Shown in pieces: positions 1 through 9,985 of a DNA stretch of 58,670 bases. The notes below the pieces were generated by a model. It saw only the letters and a program-made list of their open reading frames with translations. It was not told the DNA's origin and ran no database searches. The DNA is from Bryobacteraceae bacterium (lineage in GTDB: Bacteria; Acidobacteriota; Terriglobia; Bryobacterales; Bryobacteraceae). The position numbers were made by a program, and so were the translations under genes. How positions within the stretch are numbered: the stretch's first letter is position 1; each line of letters begins with the position of its first letter. The DNA lies in assembly GCA_019748195.1 (NCBI GenBank), contig JAIEPW010000039.1, positions 1-58,670 of the forward strand, given 5' to 3'.

Positions 1-585
1 GGCGACCGCATGGCCGGCTTCTGCCTCGCCTTCCCGGCCATGAAACCGGCCGGCAACATGCCCTACCTGCACTCGCAAATGCTCGGCGTCGTGAAGGAAT
101 ATCGCAATGCCGGAGTGGGCCGCATCCTGAAGCTCGCGCAGCGCGAGGAAGCTCTCTCCCGCGGCCTGACGCTGATGGAATGGACCTTCGATCCGCTCGA
201 GATCAAGAACGCATACTTCAACATGGAGCGCCTGGGATGCGTTGTGCGCCGCTTCAATCCGAACGTCTACGGCTCCGGTTCTTCCAGCTTCCTGCACGGC
301 GCGCTGCCCACCGACCGCTGCGTCGCCGAATGGTGGCTCGGCGGCCCGCGCGCCACCGCCATCACCAGCGGCCATCCTTACCAGCGCGGCCCCATTGAAG
401 CCCGCATCCGCGTCCCCGTGGAAATCGAACACCTTCGCCATGCTGACCCCGCACGCGCCCGCGAAATCCAAAAAGGCGTCAGCGATCAGTTTCAGGAACA
501 CTTAAACCGCGGCCTGGCGGTCATCGGATTCGAAAGATCCGGCGACGCCGGCACGTACCTACTCGGACCATGGGATTCCAACTAG
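1..585 (+). CDS. GNAT-like acyltransferase (COG3375 type), 5' partial
   Basis: The frame is open to the left edge, so the true start probably lies outside; the first ATG is at 10. The visible 191 residues resemble the predicted GNAT-superfamily proteins of the COG3375 type. They include an acetyl-CoA-binding-like stretch (KEYRNAGVGRILKLAQREEA, about residues 29-48) followed by the LTLMEWTFDPL strand and the N-Y-F-N region typical of GNAT C-termini. The 3' end overlaps the next gene by 16 bases, so the two are translationally coupled. In Geobacillus a GNAT of this kind beside an N-succinylamino acid racemase succinylates D-amino acids. That substrate assignment here is inference from context. 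Confidence 0.75.
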   Translation, partial: GDRMAGFCLAFPAMKPAGNMPYLHSQMLGVVKEYRNAGVGRILKLAQREEALSRGLTLMEWTFDPLEIKNAYFNMERLGCVVRRFNPNVYGSGSSSFLHGALPTDRCVAEWWLGGPRATAITSGHPYQRGPIEARIRVPVEIEHLRHADPARAREIQKGVSDQFQEHLNRGLAVIGFERSGDAGTYLLGPWDSN

Positions 586-1685
586 AGAAAATCGTCTTGC
601 GGCAAATCCGCATGCCCCTCGTCAGCTTCTTCGAGACGAGCTTCGGGCGGACTTATGAGCGCGACATCGTGCTGGTGGAGGTCTCCGCCGGCGATGTTTC
701 CGGCTGGGGCGAAGTCACCGCCGGCGAAAATCCGTTCTACAACGAAGAATGGTATGAATCGGCGTGGCTCATCCTGAGGGATTACGTGGCGCCGCGCGTG
801 CTCAAGCACCCCTTTGACTCCGCCTCCAGCGTCGCCGCGCGAACGTCGCACATCCGCGGCCACAAGATGGCCCGGGGCGGACTCGAAGTCGCCTGCTGGG
901 ACCTGGAAGCACGTCTCAATAAGGTCCCGCTCTGGAAGCAAATCGGCGGCGGCGTCCATCAGGAGATCGCCTGCGGAGTCTCCATCGGCATCCAGGACAC
1001 GGTGGCCGACCTGATCCGCAAGATCGAAACGGAGGTGAACGCCGGATACCAGCGCATCAAAGTGAAGATCAAGCCCGGCTGGGATGTCGACGTGATCCGG
1101 GAGATCCGCAGGAACTTCCCAAAAATCCGCCTGATGGCCGACGCCAACTCCGCCTACACCCTCGCGGACGCCGATCGCCTGCGGGCTTTGGACGAATTTG
1201 ACCTGATGATGATCGAGCAGCCTCTCGCCTGGGATGAGATCATCGATCACGTCGAGCTGCAGGCCAGGCTGCGGACGCCGATCTGTCTCGATGAGTGCAT
1301 CAAGACGGCCCATCAGGCCGAGCAGGCCATCCGGCTGAAGGCGTGTGGCATCATCAACATCAAGCTTGGCCGCGTGGCCGGGTTCGCCGAAGCGAAGAAG
1401 GTGCACGATCTCGCCCAAAAAGGCGGAATTCCGGTCTGGTGCGGCGGCATGCTCGAATCCGGCATTGGACGCGCCCACAACATCGCGATGTCCACGCTAC
1501 CCAACTTCGTGCTTCCCGGCGACGTTTCCGCGTCCAAGCGCTATTGGACTCGCGACGTCGTTTCGCCCGCTGTCGAAGTCTCGCCGCGCGGCACCATCGC
1601 CGTTCCGGACGGCCCCGGATTCGGCTTCGACATTGACCACGCATTCCTGAAGCAGGTGACCGTGCGCGAGGAAACCCTGAGTTGA
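570..1685 (+). CDS. N-acylamino acid racemase / o-succinylbenzoate synthase family (enolase superfamily)
   Basis: The 371-aa protein has the muconate-lactonizing subgroup fold. Visible features are an N-terminal capping domain (1-125), the catalytic lysines of the KVK motif at 164-166, metal ligands D191 (MADAN), E216 (MMIEQP) and D241 (CLDE), and the opposing lysine K265 (NIKLGR). These match NSAR/OSBS enzymes. MqnD is encoded at 15.4 kb, so menaquinone is probably made by the futalosine route, which needs no o-succinylbenzoate. With the upstream GNAT this favours N-succinylamino acid racemase over MenC. Dipeptide epimerase is a less likely alternative. The gene overlaps the upstream gene by 16 bases and the downstream gene by 4. 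Confidence 0.85.
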   Translation: MGFQLEKIVLRQIRMPLVSFFETSFGRTYERDIVLVEVSAGDVSGWGEVTAGENPFYNEEWYESAWLILRDYVAPRVLKHPFDSASSVAARTSHIRGHKMARGGLEVACWDLEARLNKVPLWKQIGGGVHQEIACGVSIGIQDTVADLIRKIETEVNAGYQRIKVKIKPGWDVDVIREIRRNFPKIRLMADANSAYTLADADRLRALDEFDLMMIEQPLAWDEIIDHVELQARLRTPICLDECIKTAHQAEQAIRLKACGIINIKLGRVAGFAEAKKVHDLAQKGGIPVWCGGMLESGIGRAHNIAMSTLPNFVLPGDVSASKRYWTRDVVSPAVEVSPRGTIAVPDGPGFGFDIDHAFLKQVTVREETLS

Positions 1686-2572
1686 ACAACCAGAGCCGGC
1701 TCCGGCTCTACCTGCTGATCCTGTGCATGGTCACCTTCTGGGCCGCCAGCTTCCCCGTGGGCAAGTTGGCGCTCCGCGAGATTCCGCCGCTGGTGCTGCC
1801 GGCGATCCGCATCTCCATGGCGGCCGTATTCATGCTGCCCGTATACCTGTGGTGGAGGCGGCGCAACCCCGCGGCGCCGGATTGGACGCGTGCCGACATC
1901 CCGATGCTGGGCCTGCTGGCGATGCTCGGCGTGGCTTTCAATCAGCTTCTTTTCGTGATGGGATTGAACCGCACCAGCGTGGGACACGCGTCCTTGATTA
2001 TTGCCACCAGCCCGGTGATGGTATGGATCGGTTCGGTGGCCAAGGGCTATGAGCGCTTCAAGCCGGCGCGCCTCATCGGTCTGGCGATGGCGATCGCCGG
2101 CGTAGTGGTGCTGCAGGTTCTTCCCGCGCCGCAAACCGGGGCGACGCTGCTCGGCGATTTCCTTGTCTTCGCCTCCATCGTGATGTTCGCCAGTTTCAGC
2201 GTGCTCAGCCGCGCGGTCAGCAAGCGCCTCGGTCCCGTCACCGTGAATACGTTCTACTACGCGGTATCGGCAGTGGTGCTGATCCCGATCGGCGCGGCGC
2301 AGTCCTCCGGCTTCGACATGCGCGGCGTCAGCGCCACGGGCTGGACCAGCGTCGTGTTCCTCGCCGTCTTTCCCTCGGTGCTCTCGTACCTGATCTTCGC
2401 CCACGCCGTAAGCAGGATTCCGCCGTCGCGTGTGTCGCAGTTCTCCTATCTGCAGCCTTTTCTCGCCACGCTGCTGGCGGTCCCGCTGATCCAGGAACCG
2501 CTGACCGGCTCGTTCTTTGCCGGCGGAGCGCTGGTGCTGGGCGGCGTCTTCCTCGCCGACCGGCTCGCATGA
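1682..2572 (+). CDS. EamA/DMT-family inner-membrane transporter
   Basis: The 296-aa, strongly hydrophobic protein shows about ten membrane segments in two EamA-like repeats (about 10-140 and 155-290). The second repeat has the typical PSVLSYLIFAHAV and a proline-rich loop before the last helices. The start is TTG at 1682 inside the TTGA that also ends the racemase gene, so translation is coupled. DMT proteins export or import amino acids, nucleotides or other metabolites. Here an amino acid or N-acylamino acid is the plausible substrate from context only. Confidence 0.85.
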   Translation: MNNQSRLRLYLLILCMVTFWAASFPVGKLALREIPPLVLPAIRISMAAVFMLPVYLWWRRRNPAAPDWTRADIPMLGLLAMLGVAFNQLLFVMGLNRTSVGHASLIIATSPVMVWIGSVAKGYERFKPARLIGLAMAIAGVVVLQVLPAPQTGATLLGDFLVFASIVMFASFSVLSRAVSKRLGPVTVNTFYYAVSAVVLIPIGAAQSSGFDMRGVSATGWTSVVFLAVFPSVLSYLIFAHAVSRIPPSRVSQFSYLQPFLATLLAVPLIQEPLTGSFFAGGALVLGGVFLADRLA

Positions 2573-2600
2573 CCGCGAACCGTTGTCGCACAATGTCACC

Positions 2601-3306
2601 ATGAGTCTCTCCGGCAAAGTGATCGTGGTGACGGGCGCGGCCCGGCGGATCGGCCGCGGAATCGCAATGCACCTGGCTGGCGAGGGGGCGCGGGTGGCCA
2701 TTCATTACTCCTCGTCGCGCCAGGAAGCCGAGCAGACCGCGGCGGAATGCGGCAATGCCCCCACCTTCGCCGCGAATCTGGAAAGCATCCCGGAAATCGA
2801 AGACTTATTCCGCCGCGTGGAGGAGCACTTCGGCAGGATCGACGGGCTGGTGAACAACGCCGCGCGCTTCACGCGGTTTGATCCGCTCGAAGTCACCGAA
2901 GCCGATTGGGATTTCATTCACCGCGTTAATCTGAAGGCCGTGTTCTTCTGCTGCCAGCAGGCGGCGAAGCGGATGAAAGCCAGCGGAGGCGGGCGGATCG
3001 TGAACATCAGTTCCCTGGGCGGCATCCGGCCGTGGGAGGAGCACGTTCACTATTGCGCTTCGAAGGCGGGCGTGATCATGATGACCAAGGCGCTGGCGAA
3101 AGCTCTCGCGCCCTCGATCACGGTGAACTCGGTGGCGCCTGGAGTCATTCCTTTTGAGGAGAATAACGATCCGCGAATCCGCGCGCTGATTCAGGCGACG
3201 CCCGCGCGGCGCGCCGGAGAAGCGGCGGAGATCGCGGAGGCGGTGTCATATTTCTTGAGCGCCACCAACTTCGTTACCGGGCAGATTCTGGCCGTGGACG
3301 GCGGGC

Positions 3307-3320
<14 letters not shown>
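2601..3320 (+). CDS. Short-chain dehydrogenase/reductase (pteridine reductase/FabG-like)
   Basis: A 239-aa classical SDR. The Rossmann motif TGAARRIG lies at about 11-18, NNAA near 86-89, the catalytic Ser in NISSLGG, the YCASK active site (Tyr-x-x-x-Lys), and a C-terminal [11 protein letters not shown]. The ATG at 2601 is chosen because the longer in-frame extension to 2517 overlaps the transporter gene and does not look like SDR sequence. It lies 28 bases after the transporter gene and is probably co-transcribed. The TGAARRIG variant with the double Arg resembles pteridine-reductase-like SDRs that use NADPH; the substrate is not recognisable. Its 3' end overlaps the convergent kinase gene by 14 bases. 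Confidence 0.85.
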
Positions 3321-5091
<1,771 letters not shown>

Positions 5092-5195
5092 CGAACCCGC
5101 ATCCCCGGCCGGCAGCTCGAGGGAACGGACATCCGCGCACGACCGCGCCGCTGCCCGATCCACGAGTCTAGCAGATGCCGCAACCGGGCTTGCTT

Positions 5196-5201
5196 TATTC
5201 T
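5196..5201 (+). promoter_or_regulatory. TANNNT -10 box before a leader ORF
   Basis: TATTCT lies exactly six bases before the ATG at 5208, the spacing expected if transcription starts at that ATG. No clear -35 is visible. Confidence 0.35.
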
Positions 5202-5207
5202 GAGGCT

Positions 5208-5240
5208 ATGGCCATCCATTCCGTCCCCCCTCATGCCTGA
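5208..5240 (+). CDS. Possible leaderless 10-residue leader peptide overlapping the glycosyltransferase start
   Basis: An ATG six bases downstream of a TATTCT box opens a ten-codon frame (MAIHSVPPHA) whose TGA at 5238-5240 overlaps the first codons of the glycosyltransferase gene at 5233. That gene has no Shine-Dalgarno of its own, only a C-rich run before the ATG. Termination-reinitiation coupling is therefore possible. It is too short to judge by coding statistics. Confidence 0.3.
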   Translation: MAIHSVPPHA

Positions 5241-6873
5241 CCGCCCGCATCCTCTCCGCTGGCTTCGATCCGCCGCCTCCCGGCTGGTGCGCCGCCGCCA
5301 GTCCCGTCTGCCCTTCGGCATCGATCCTCTCCCCCACCCGGCTGCCCCCCCCAGCCTGACCGTGCGCGGCTGGGCCACGCACTCCCCAGCGCCGGATCGC
5401 ATTACGATTTCCATCAACAGTCTGCCCTCGATCCAGTGCCGCCTCGGCCTCCCCCGCCCCGACGCCGCCCTCCGCTTCCCTCATCAACCCGGCGCGGAAT
5501 CGTGCGGATGGGCCGGCCGCCTTCCTTTGGAAGGCTTATCGGACGGAACGCACTGGGTTCGAGCGGAAATTTATGCGGGCGGACGGCTCCTTCAATCCCT
5601 CTCCCGCTCTTTCCTCCTCACCCGCGCGCAGTCCGGCCCTGCCCGATACCAGCGCTGGATCGTTCGCCATCCGCTGGATTCCACCGCCGCGCCCCCTCCG
5701 CCCGGCTGGACGATCCTCCTCGATCCGGGAACCCGGCTGCATCCCGCGGCGCTTTCCCGGCTCACCGCCTTCGCCCATCGCCACCCGGACGCCGCCGCCG
5801 TGTACTCCGACGCCGACCACCTCACTCCCTCCGGCGAACGCACCCGGCCTCTGTTCCTGCCCGATTGGTCGCCTGAACTCTTCGATCAGTTTCCCGCGAT
5901 GCCCGGCCTGCTCGCGGTTCGCGATTCGTTGCTCCCCGGCGATGCCGATCCATTGCGCGCATTGCTGGCGCGCGGCATTCAGGCCCATCACCTGCCCGAA
6001 GTCCTGGCCCACCGCACCAGCCCATTCCGGTTGACCCCGCAACCGCAGGCGCCGCCTGGCGCCGCGCCCGCGGTCCAGATCCTGATTTCCTCAGGCGGCC
6101 GGCTGGACATCCTCCAGCGAAATCTGAAGGCGTTGCGCGCCACCGCCGGATACCCGAACTTCGAGATCACCGTCATCGATAACTCCCGGACCGGGGACCT
6201 CGCCGCGATGCTTTCCCATCATGGCGCGGCGCGTTTCGACTGGCGGCGCCGCCCCTTCGACTTCGCCGCGATGAACAACGCCGCCGCTCGCCATTCCTCG
6301 GCCCCGCTGCTTCTGTTCCTGAACGATGACGTGGAGGGCGCGCGGGAGGGCTGGCTCCGCGAACTCGTGCTGCAGGTTACGCGGCCAGGCGTCGGCGCCG
6401 CGGGGGCGAAACTGCTCTACCCCGGCGGGCTGCTGCAGCATGCGGGCATCACCGTCGGCGTTTGCGGCGCCTGCGTGAACGCATTCGCGCGCTGCGAACC
6501 CGATGATCTCGATCTCCGCCCCTGGAATCCCGCCGAAAGCGTGCGCAACGTCGCGGCGGTGACCGGGGCCTGCCTGCTGACGCCTCGCGACCTGTTCCTG
6601 CGCCTGGGCGGATTCGACCAGAAACGCTTTCCAGTCGCATATAACGACGTCGATTACTGCCTGCGCGTCCTGGAGCACGGGCAGCGGATCGTGTATACGC
6701 CGCGGGCCGCGCTGTTTCACCATGAGGCGTACTCGAAGCCGCTCGCGCTGGCGCACGCGCACCCCCGCGAGATCGCCGCCTTCCGCGCGCGCTGGCCCAC
6801 GTTCCTGAGCCACGATCCTTACTACAATCCGAATCTCACCCGCGCCTCTCCCGACTGGGAGGTCGCGGACTGA
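5233..6873 (+). CDS. GT2-family glycosyltransferase with degenerate N-terminal half
   Basis: The 546-aa protein ends in a complete GT2 domain (about 281-545): the nucleotide-binding strand VQILISSGGR, VIDNSR, the metal-binding NDD in LFLNDDVEG, and an acceptor region with GGFDQKRF and NDVDYCLRV. Residues 157-260 (ILLDPGTRL, VYSDADHL, PDWSPELF) look like the second half of another GT2 domain whose nucleotide-binding half is missing, preceded by a beta-rich segment at 40-130. The ATG at 5233 is chosen because earlier in-frame codons run back through the kinase gene. The protein probably adds a sugar to an envelope glycan; the specific substrate is unknown. Confidence 0.85.
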   Translation: MPDRPHPLRWLRSAASRLVRRRQSRLPFGIDPLPHPAAPPSLTVRGWATHSPAPDRITISINSLPSIQCRLGLPRPDAALRFPHQPGAESCGWAGRLPLEGLSDGTHWVRAEIYAGGRLLQSLSRSFLLTRAQSGPARYQRWIVRHPLDSTAAPPPPGWTILLDPGTRLHPAALSRLTAFAHRHPDAAAVYSDADHLTPSGERTRPLFLPDWSPELFDQFPAMPGLLAVRDSLLPGDADPLRALLARGIQAHHLPEVLAHRTSPFRLTPQPQAPPGAAPAVQILISSGGRLDILQRNLKALRATAGYPNFEITVIDNSRTGDLAAMLSHHGAARFDWRRRPFDFAAMNNAAARHSSAPLLLFLNDDVEGAREGWLRELVLQVTRPGVGAAGAKLLYPGGLLQHAGITVGVCGACVNAFARCEPDDLDLRPWNPAESVRNVAAVTGACLLTPRDLFLRLGGFDQKRFPVAYNDVDYCLRVLEHGQRIVYTPRAALFHHEAYSKPLALAHAHPREIAAFRARWPTFLSHDPYYNPNLTRASPDWEVAD

Positions 6874-6876
6874 GGC

Positions 6877-8784
6877 TCAAATCCGGCACCCCTTAAGACC
6901 GACCTTGGCGCATAACGCCTCGAAGCGCGGATCGCCGCGCAGCGGATCGAGGACGGGGGTCACTTTCAGGTAAACGACGTTGCCGTCTCGCGCCGCTACC
7001 GCTTTATGCAACACGCGGAATGCCTGTTCCCTGTCTCCCACCGCCGCCATGGCGCCCGCCGCCGAAATCGAGCTCGCCTTTGCCGCTTGGCTCGCAAGCG
7101 CCTTCGCCTCCGCGATCCTGCCTTCCTTCGCCAGCATCCAAACGCGGAGCGCCGCATATTCCGCGGAAGCGCTCACCGGCTGCAGCGCTTCGGCCTCCCT
7201 CCACGCTTCGGGGTAGCGCCCCAGCATCGCCAGGGTCCGCGCCGCGCTTCGCCGCCCGGAATCATACGACGGATCGAGCACCAACGACTTTCTAAACTGC
7301 GCCAGCGCTTCGTCATAGCGGCGGGCGTAATACAGGCTCTGGCCCAGGGCCCCGGCGATCACCGTGCTCACCGGCGACAGCATGTCGGCGAGCTTCGCTT
7401 CCTGAATGGCCTCGTCGTGCCGTCCCTGGAGCGAGAGCAGGCGCGAATACCGGGCGCGGACAAACGGGTGATTGCGGTTCAGCGCCAGCGCGCGGCCGAA
7501 CATCTCTTCCGCTTCCCGCCACTTCCACTCGTAGTCGACGGCAATGGTTCCCAGCGTACCGTATGGGCCGGCCAGGTTGGGGTTCAGTTCCGTCGCCTTG
7601 CGCGCGCTTTGCCGCGCCTGTTCCAGCAGCGCGGCGGTTTCCTCCCGCGGGCGGAAGTCCGCGTAGCCCAGATAGGCGTCCGCCAGGACCGCGAAGGCCT
7701 GCGCGTAGTCGGGCTTGAACTGGATTGCCTGCCGGGAGTATTCGATGGCGTTCTTCAAGCTCGCTTCCGAACGGCGCTGCATCAGGTGATTAGCCTGCAC
7801 CACCAGGTTGCCGATCCGTTGTTCCTGTTCGTTTAGGGCTGGCCGGAACCCGGAATCGGGGGGCAGGTGAGACGCCAGCCGAAGCTCGATCGTGTCCCCA
7901 ATATGCGCTTCGACGCCCAGCGGATCGCCTTTCGGAAGATCGAACGATTCGCTCCAGGCATGCGAGCCATCCGCCGCCCGCGTAAGCTGCACCGAAATCC
8001 GCAGATTCTGTCCGCCCTCGCGCAGACTCCCTTCCAACGCCGAATCGGCTTGCAACTCGGCCGCGACTTTGCGGACATCGACCGGCTTGCCCTTGTACGC
8101 GAACGCCGAAGATCGCGAGATAACCTTCAGGCCGTCGATCCGCGCCAGCCGGTTCGTCAGCTCGTCCGTCAGGCCGTCGGAGAGCGGATCATACGCCGCA
8201 TTGCCGGTGAGGTTCACGAAGGGCAACACCACGACGGATCGCACGTACGCGACACTCGGAACACCGCGATCCTTACGCCACTGCCAGACCAGGAACAACG
8301 CCAGGGCCGCCATCAGCCCCGCGGCCGCCGTCATGTGTGCCCGGCGAGTGATCCGGTCGCGCGGTCGCGACGGCTGAACGTTTGGCGCAAACTCACGCGC
8401 CGGGTCCGACTCATCCTCGACCGCCGCCGGCGGGTCGCCGGCCCCGGCAAAACGGAACACCGGAACGTACCCCCCTTTGGGAAGGTCGATCCGGACTGGG
8501 TCAGTAGATCCTTCGGAGGCGTAGTACTGCGCGAGCTTGGCTCTCAACCTCCGGGCGTCGACTCGAACGGCGGAGTCGAGCCGCGGATCGAAGTCCGGCC
8601 CTTTGTCGAATACCTCCACCCCGATGGAGTATTCCTTCAGCTCGTCGGCCCCTCCAGCCACGCTACGATCGACCACAAAGGCCAGGAAACGGCACAGCCG
8701 CTCCGACCGGCCTAGGGTTTCGCTTTCCAGCAGCCGGTTCAGGGCGCGTTGCACTTCCTCCGGGTTAGGATTACCATGAGGCAC
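6877..8784 (-). CDS. TolB-like/TPR membrane signalling protein
   Basis: The 635-aa protein has three parts. An N-terminal domain (about 1-110) contains FDPRLDSAVRVDARRLRAKL and GGYVPVF, as in many acidobacterial and planctomycete proteins. A single membrane helix spans about 151-168. A TolB-N/COG5616-like domain (183-290: VVVLPFVNLTG, LSDGLTDELT, LKVISRSS) leads into roughly six TPR units up to the C-terminus. It probably assembles a periplasmic complex or senses envelope state; no enzymatic motif is visible. The start is GTG. A TAAAAT box ten bases upstream and no Shine-Dalgarno suggest a near-leaderless message. Confidence 0.8.
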   Translation of the reverse strand: MPHGNPNPEEVQRALNRLLESETLGRSERLCRFLAFVVDRSVAGGADELKEYSIGVEVFDKGPDFDPRLDSAVRVDARRLRAKLAQYYASEGSTDPVRIDLPKGGYVPVFRFAGAGDPPAAVEDESDPAREFAPNVQPSRPRDRITRRAHMTAAAGLMAALALFLVWQWRKDRGVPSVAYVRSVVVLPFVNLTGNAAYDPLSDGLTDELTNRLARIDGLKVISRSSAFAYKGKPVDVRKVAAELQADSALEGSLREGGQNLRISVQLTRAADGSHAWSESFDLPKGDPLGVEAHIGDTIELRLASHLPPDSGFRPALNEQEQRIGNLVVQANHLMQRRSEASLKNAIEYSRQAIQFKPDYAQAFAVLADAYLGYADFRPREETAALLEQARQSARKATELNPNLAGPYGTLGTIAVDYEWKWREAEEMFGRALALNRNHPFVRARYSRLLSLQGRHDEAIQEAKLADMLSPVSTVIAGALGQSLYYARRYDEALAQFRKSLVLDPSYDSGRRSAARTLAMLGRYPEAWREAEALQPVSASAEYAALRVWMLAKEGRIAEAKALASQAAKASSISAAGAMAAVGDREQAFRVLHKAVAARDGNVVYLKVTPVLDPLRGDPRFEALCAKVGLKGCRI

Positions 8785-8794
8785 GAAAACACCT

Positions 8795-8800
8795 ATTTTA
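8795..8800 (-). promoter_or_regulatory. TAAAAT -10 box of the TolB-like/TPR gene
   Basis: TAAAAT on the minus strand ends ten bases before the GTG start at 8784. No Shine-Dalgarno lies between, so a three- to four-base leader is predicted. No good -35 is apparent. Confidence 0.35.
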
Positions 8801-8891
8801 GCTTGCCTCTGCCACCGTGAACAGGCTGCCCAAGCGGCTGGAAACGATTCGCGGCGCCACGATAACCGACTTCCGCCGTTGCTTTAACACA

Positions 8892-8920
8892 ATTGATAAC
8901 AATGGACTTTCACCGTGAAA
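8892..8920. promoter_or_regulatory. Pair of perfect inverted repeats, operator-like
   Basis: ATTG-ATAA-CAAT (8892-8903) is followed four bases later by TTTCAC-C-GTGAAA (8908-8920). Both are perfect palindromes in the spacer between two divergent genes. No adjacent regulator gene identifies the binding protein. Confidence 0.3.
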
Positions 8921-9157
8921 GCGACGGTGGTACCCTTATCCCCCAGCCCGTCCAACTGCCACAATCAGCAAATGCAGGTGAGTGGTGGAGACTTCTTCGA
9001 TTCCGATCGCATGGTTGCCTGGATGGACCGGCTGGCCGACCGTGCGGAGTTCCGGCGCGGGACTTGGCCTGTCTACAGGCAACCTCCGGCAGCCGCCGCA
9101 GACCCCTTTGGGGATACCACCGGCGAGATTCCTATTCCTATTTTTGGAGATCAGCAC

Positions 9158-9937
9158 ATGACTAATGAACAGACTTGGGCGGCCGGCGATTTTTCGGCCG
9201 TTGCCGCCACGATGGTTGTGGTCGGCGAGACCCTTGTCGAATCCGCCGCGGTCCTCCCCGGTGAGCGCGTCCTGGACGTGGGCACCGGCAGCGGCAACAC
9301 CGCGCTGGCGGCCGCCCGCCGCCACGCCATCGTCACCGGAGTCGACATCGTCCAGGCGTTGCTGGATCGTGCTCGGGAACGGGCGCTGGCTGAGCGGCTT
9401 CCGGTCAGCTTTCAGTTGGGCGACGCGCAGGACCTGCCCTTCGCCAACGGCTCCTTCGACGTGCTCACCAGCAGCTTTGGCGCGATTTTCGCTCCAGACC
9501 CCGAGAAGACCGCGGCGGAAATGATGCGCGTCCTGAAACCCGGCGGCCGGGTGGTGATGGCCAATTGGACCCGCGCCAGTTTCATCGGCGGATTTCTGGG
9601 CGTCCACCGGCAATACGTCCCCGCTCCGCCCGGCGCGCATTCGCCGCTCGAATGGGGCGATCGGCCCGTGATTGAGGAGCGCCTGGGACGCTACTCCCGG
9701 CAAATCTCGATCGCATCGCGCGAGTTCGCCTTCCGCGACCAGAACCCGCGCGCCTTCGTCGAGTTCATGCGCGATCACTACGGTCCCACCCAAACGACGT
9801 TCGAACGCATTCCCGAAGAACGGCGCGAGCGCTTCCTGGCTGACCTAACCGAGGTCGCGATCCGCTTCAACCGCTCGGAGAACGGCTTATGGTGTGCGCC
9901 GAGCGAATACCTCGAAGTGATCGCCGTGAAGCGTTAG
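9158..9937 (+). CDS. Class I SAM-dependent methyltransferase (UbiE/Methyltransf_11 type)
   Basis: The 259-aa enzyme shows SAM motif I (VLDVGTGSGNTALAAA), the acidic end of strand 2 (VTGVDIV), motif II around GDAQDLPFANGSFDVL, and LKPGGRVVMANW as motif III. The ATG at 9158 is used because GGAGA sits seven bases upstream and the frame before it lacks conserved sequence. The C-terminal half (about 140-255) carries the loose helical cap typical of small-molecule methyltransferases. Neither the substrate nor an operon partner is evident. It is transcribed away from the TolB-like gene. Confidence 0.85.
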   Translation: MTNEQTWAAGDFSAVAATMVVVGETLVESAAVLPGERVLDVGTGSGNTALAAARRHAIVTGVDIVQALLDRARERALAERLPVSFQLGDAQDLPFANGSFDVLTSSFGAIFAPDPEKTAAEMMRVLKPGGRVVMANWTRASFIGGFLGVHRQYVPAPPGAHSPLEWGDRPVIEERLGRYSRQISIASREFAFRDQNPRAFVEFMRDHYGPTQTTFERIPEERRERFLADLTEVAIRFNRSENGLWCAPSEYLEVIAVKR

Positions 9938-9951
9938 CTCGCGAGCGCCAC

Positions 9952-9979
9952 TTGTACACGCCGCCGGCGGTGGTAGATT
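9952..9979 (+). promoter_or_regulatory. Promoter placing transcription start at the GTG of the Rid-fold gene
   Basis: TTGTAC (9952-9957), a 16-base spacer and TAGATT (9974-9979) end six bases before the GTG at 9986. No Shine-Dalgarno is present, so the message is predicted to be leaderless. Confidence 0.4.
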
Positions 9980-9985
9980 ATTCTC

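Larger units (their letters stand above)
8785..9157. other. 373-base divergent intergenic region
   Basis: No convincing gene. It holds the minus-strand TAAAAT box of the TolB-like gene, two perfect inverted repeats near 8892-8920 and a small CCCC-TTT-GGGG hairpin near 9110. An open extension of the methyltransferase frame back to 8915 has no family-like sequence. Confidence 0.6.

Noticed and set aside
570-1685. Assignment as MenC of classical menaquinone synthesis
   Set aside because: MqnD in the same window indicates the futalosine route, and the upstream GNAT gene fits the succinylamino acid racemase pathway better. Kept only as an alternative.
8915-9157. N-terminal extension of the methyltransferase to 8915
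   Set aside because: No conserved sequence, and a Shine-Dalgarno (GGAGA) points to ATG 9158.
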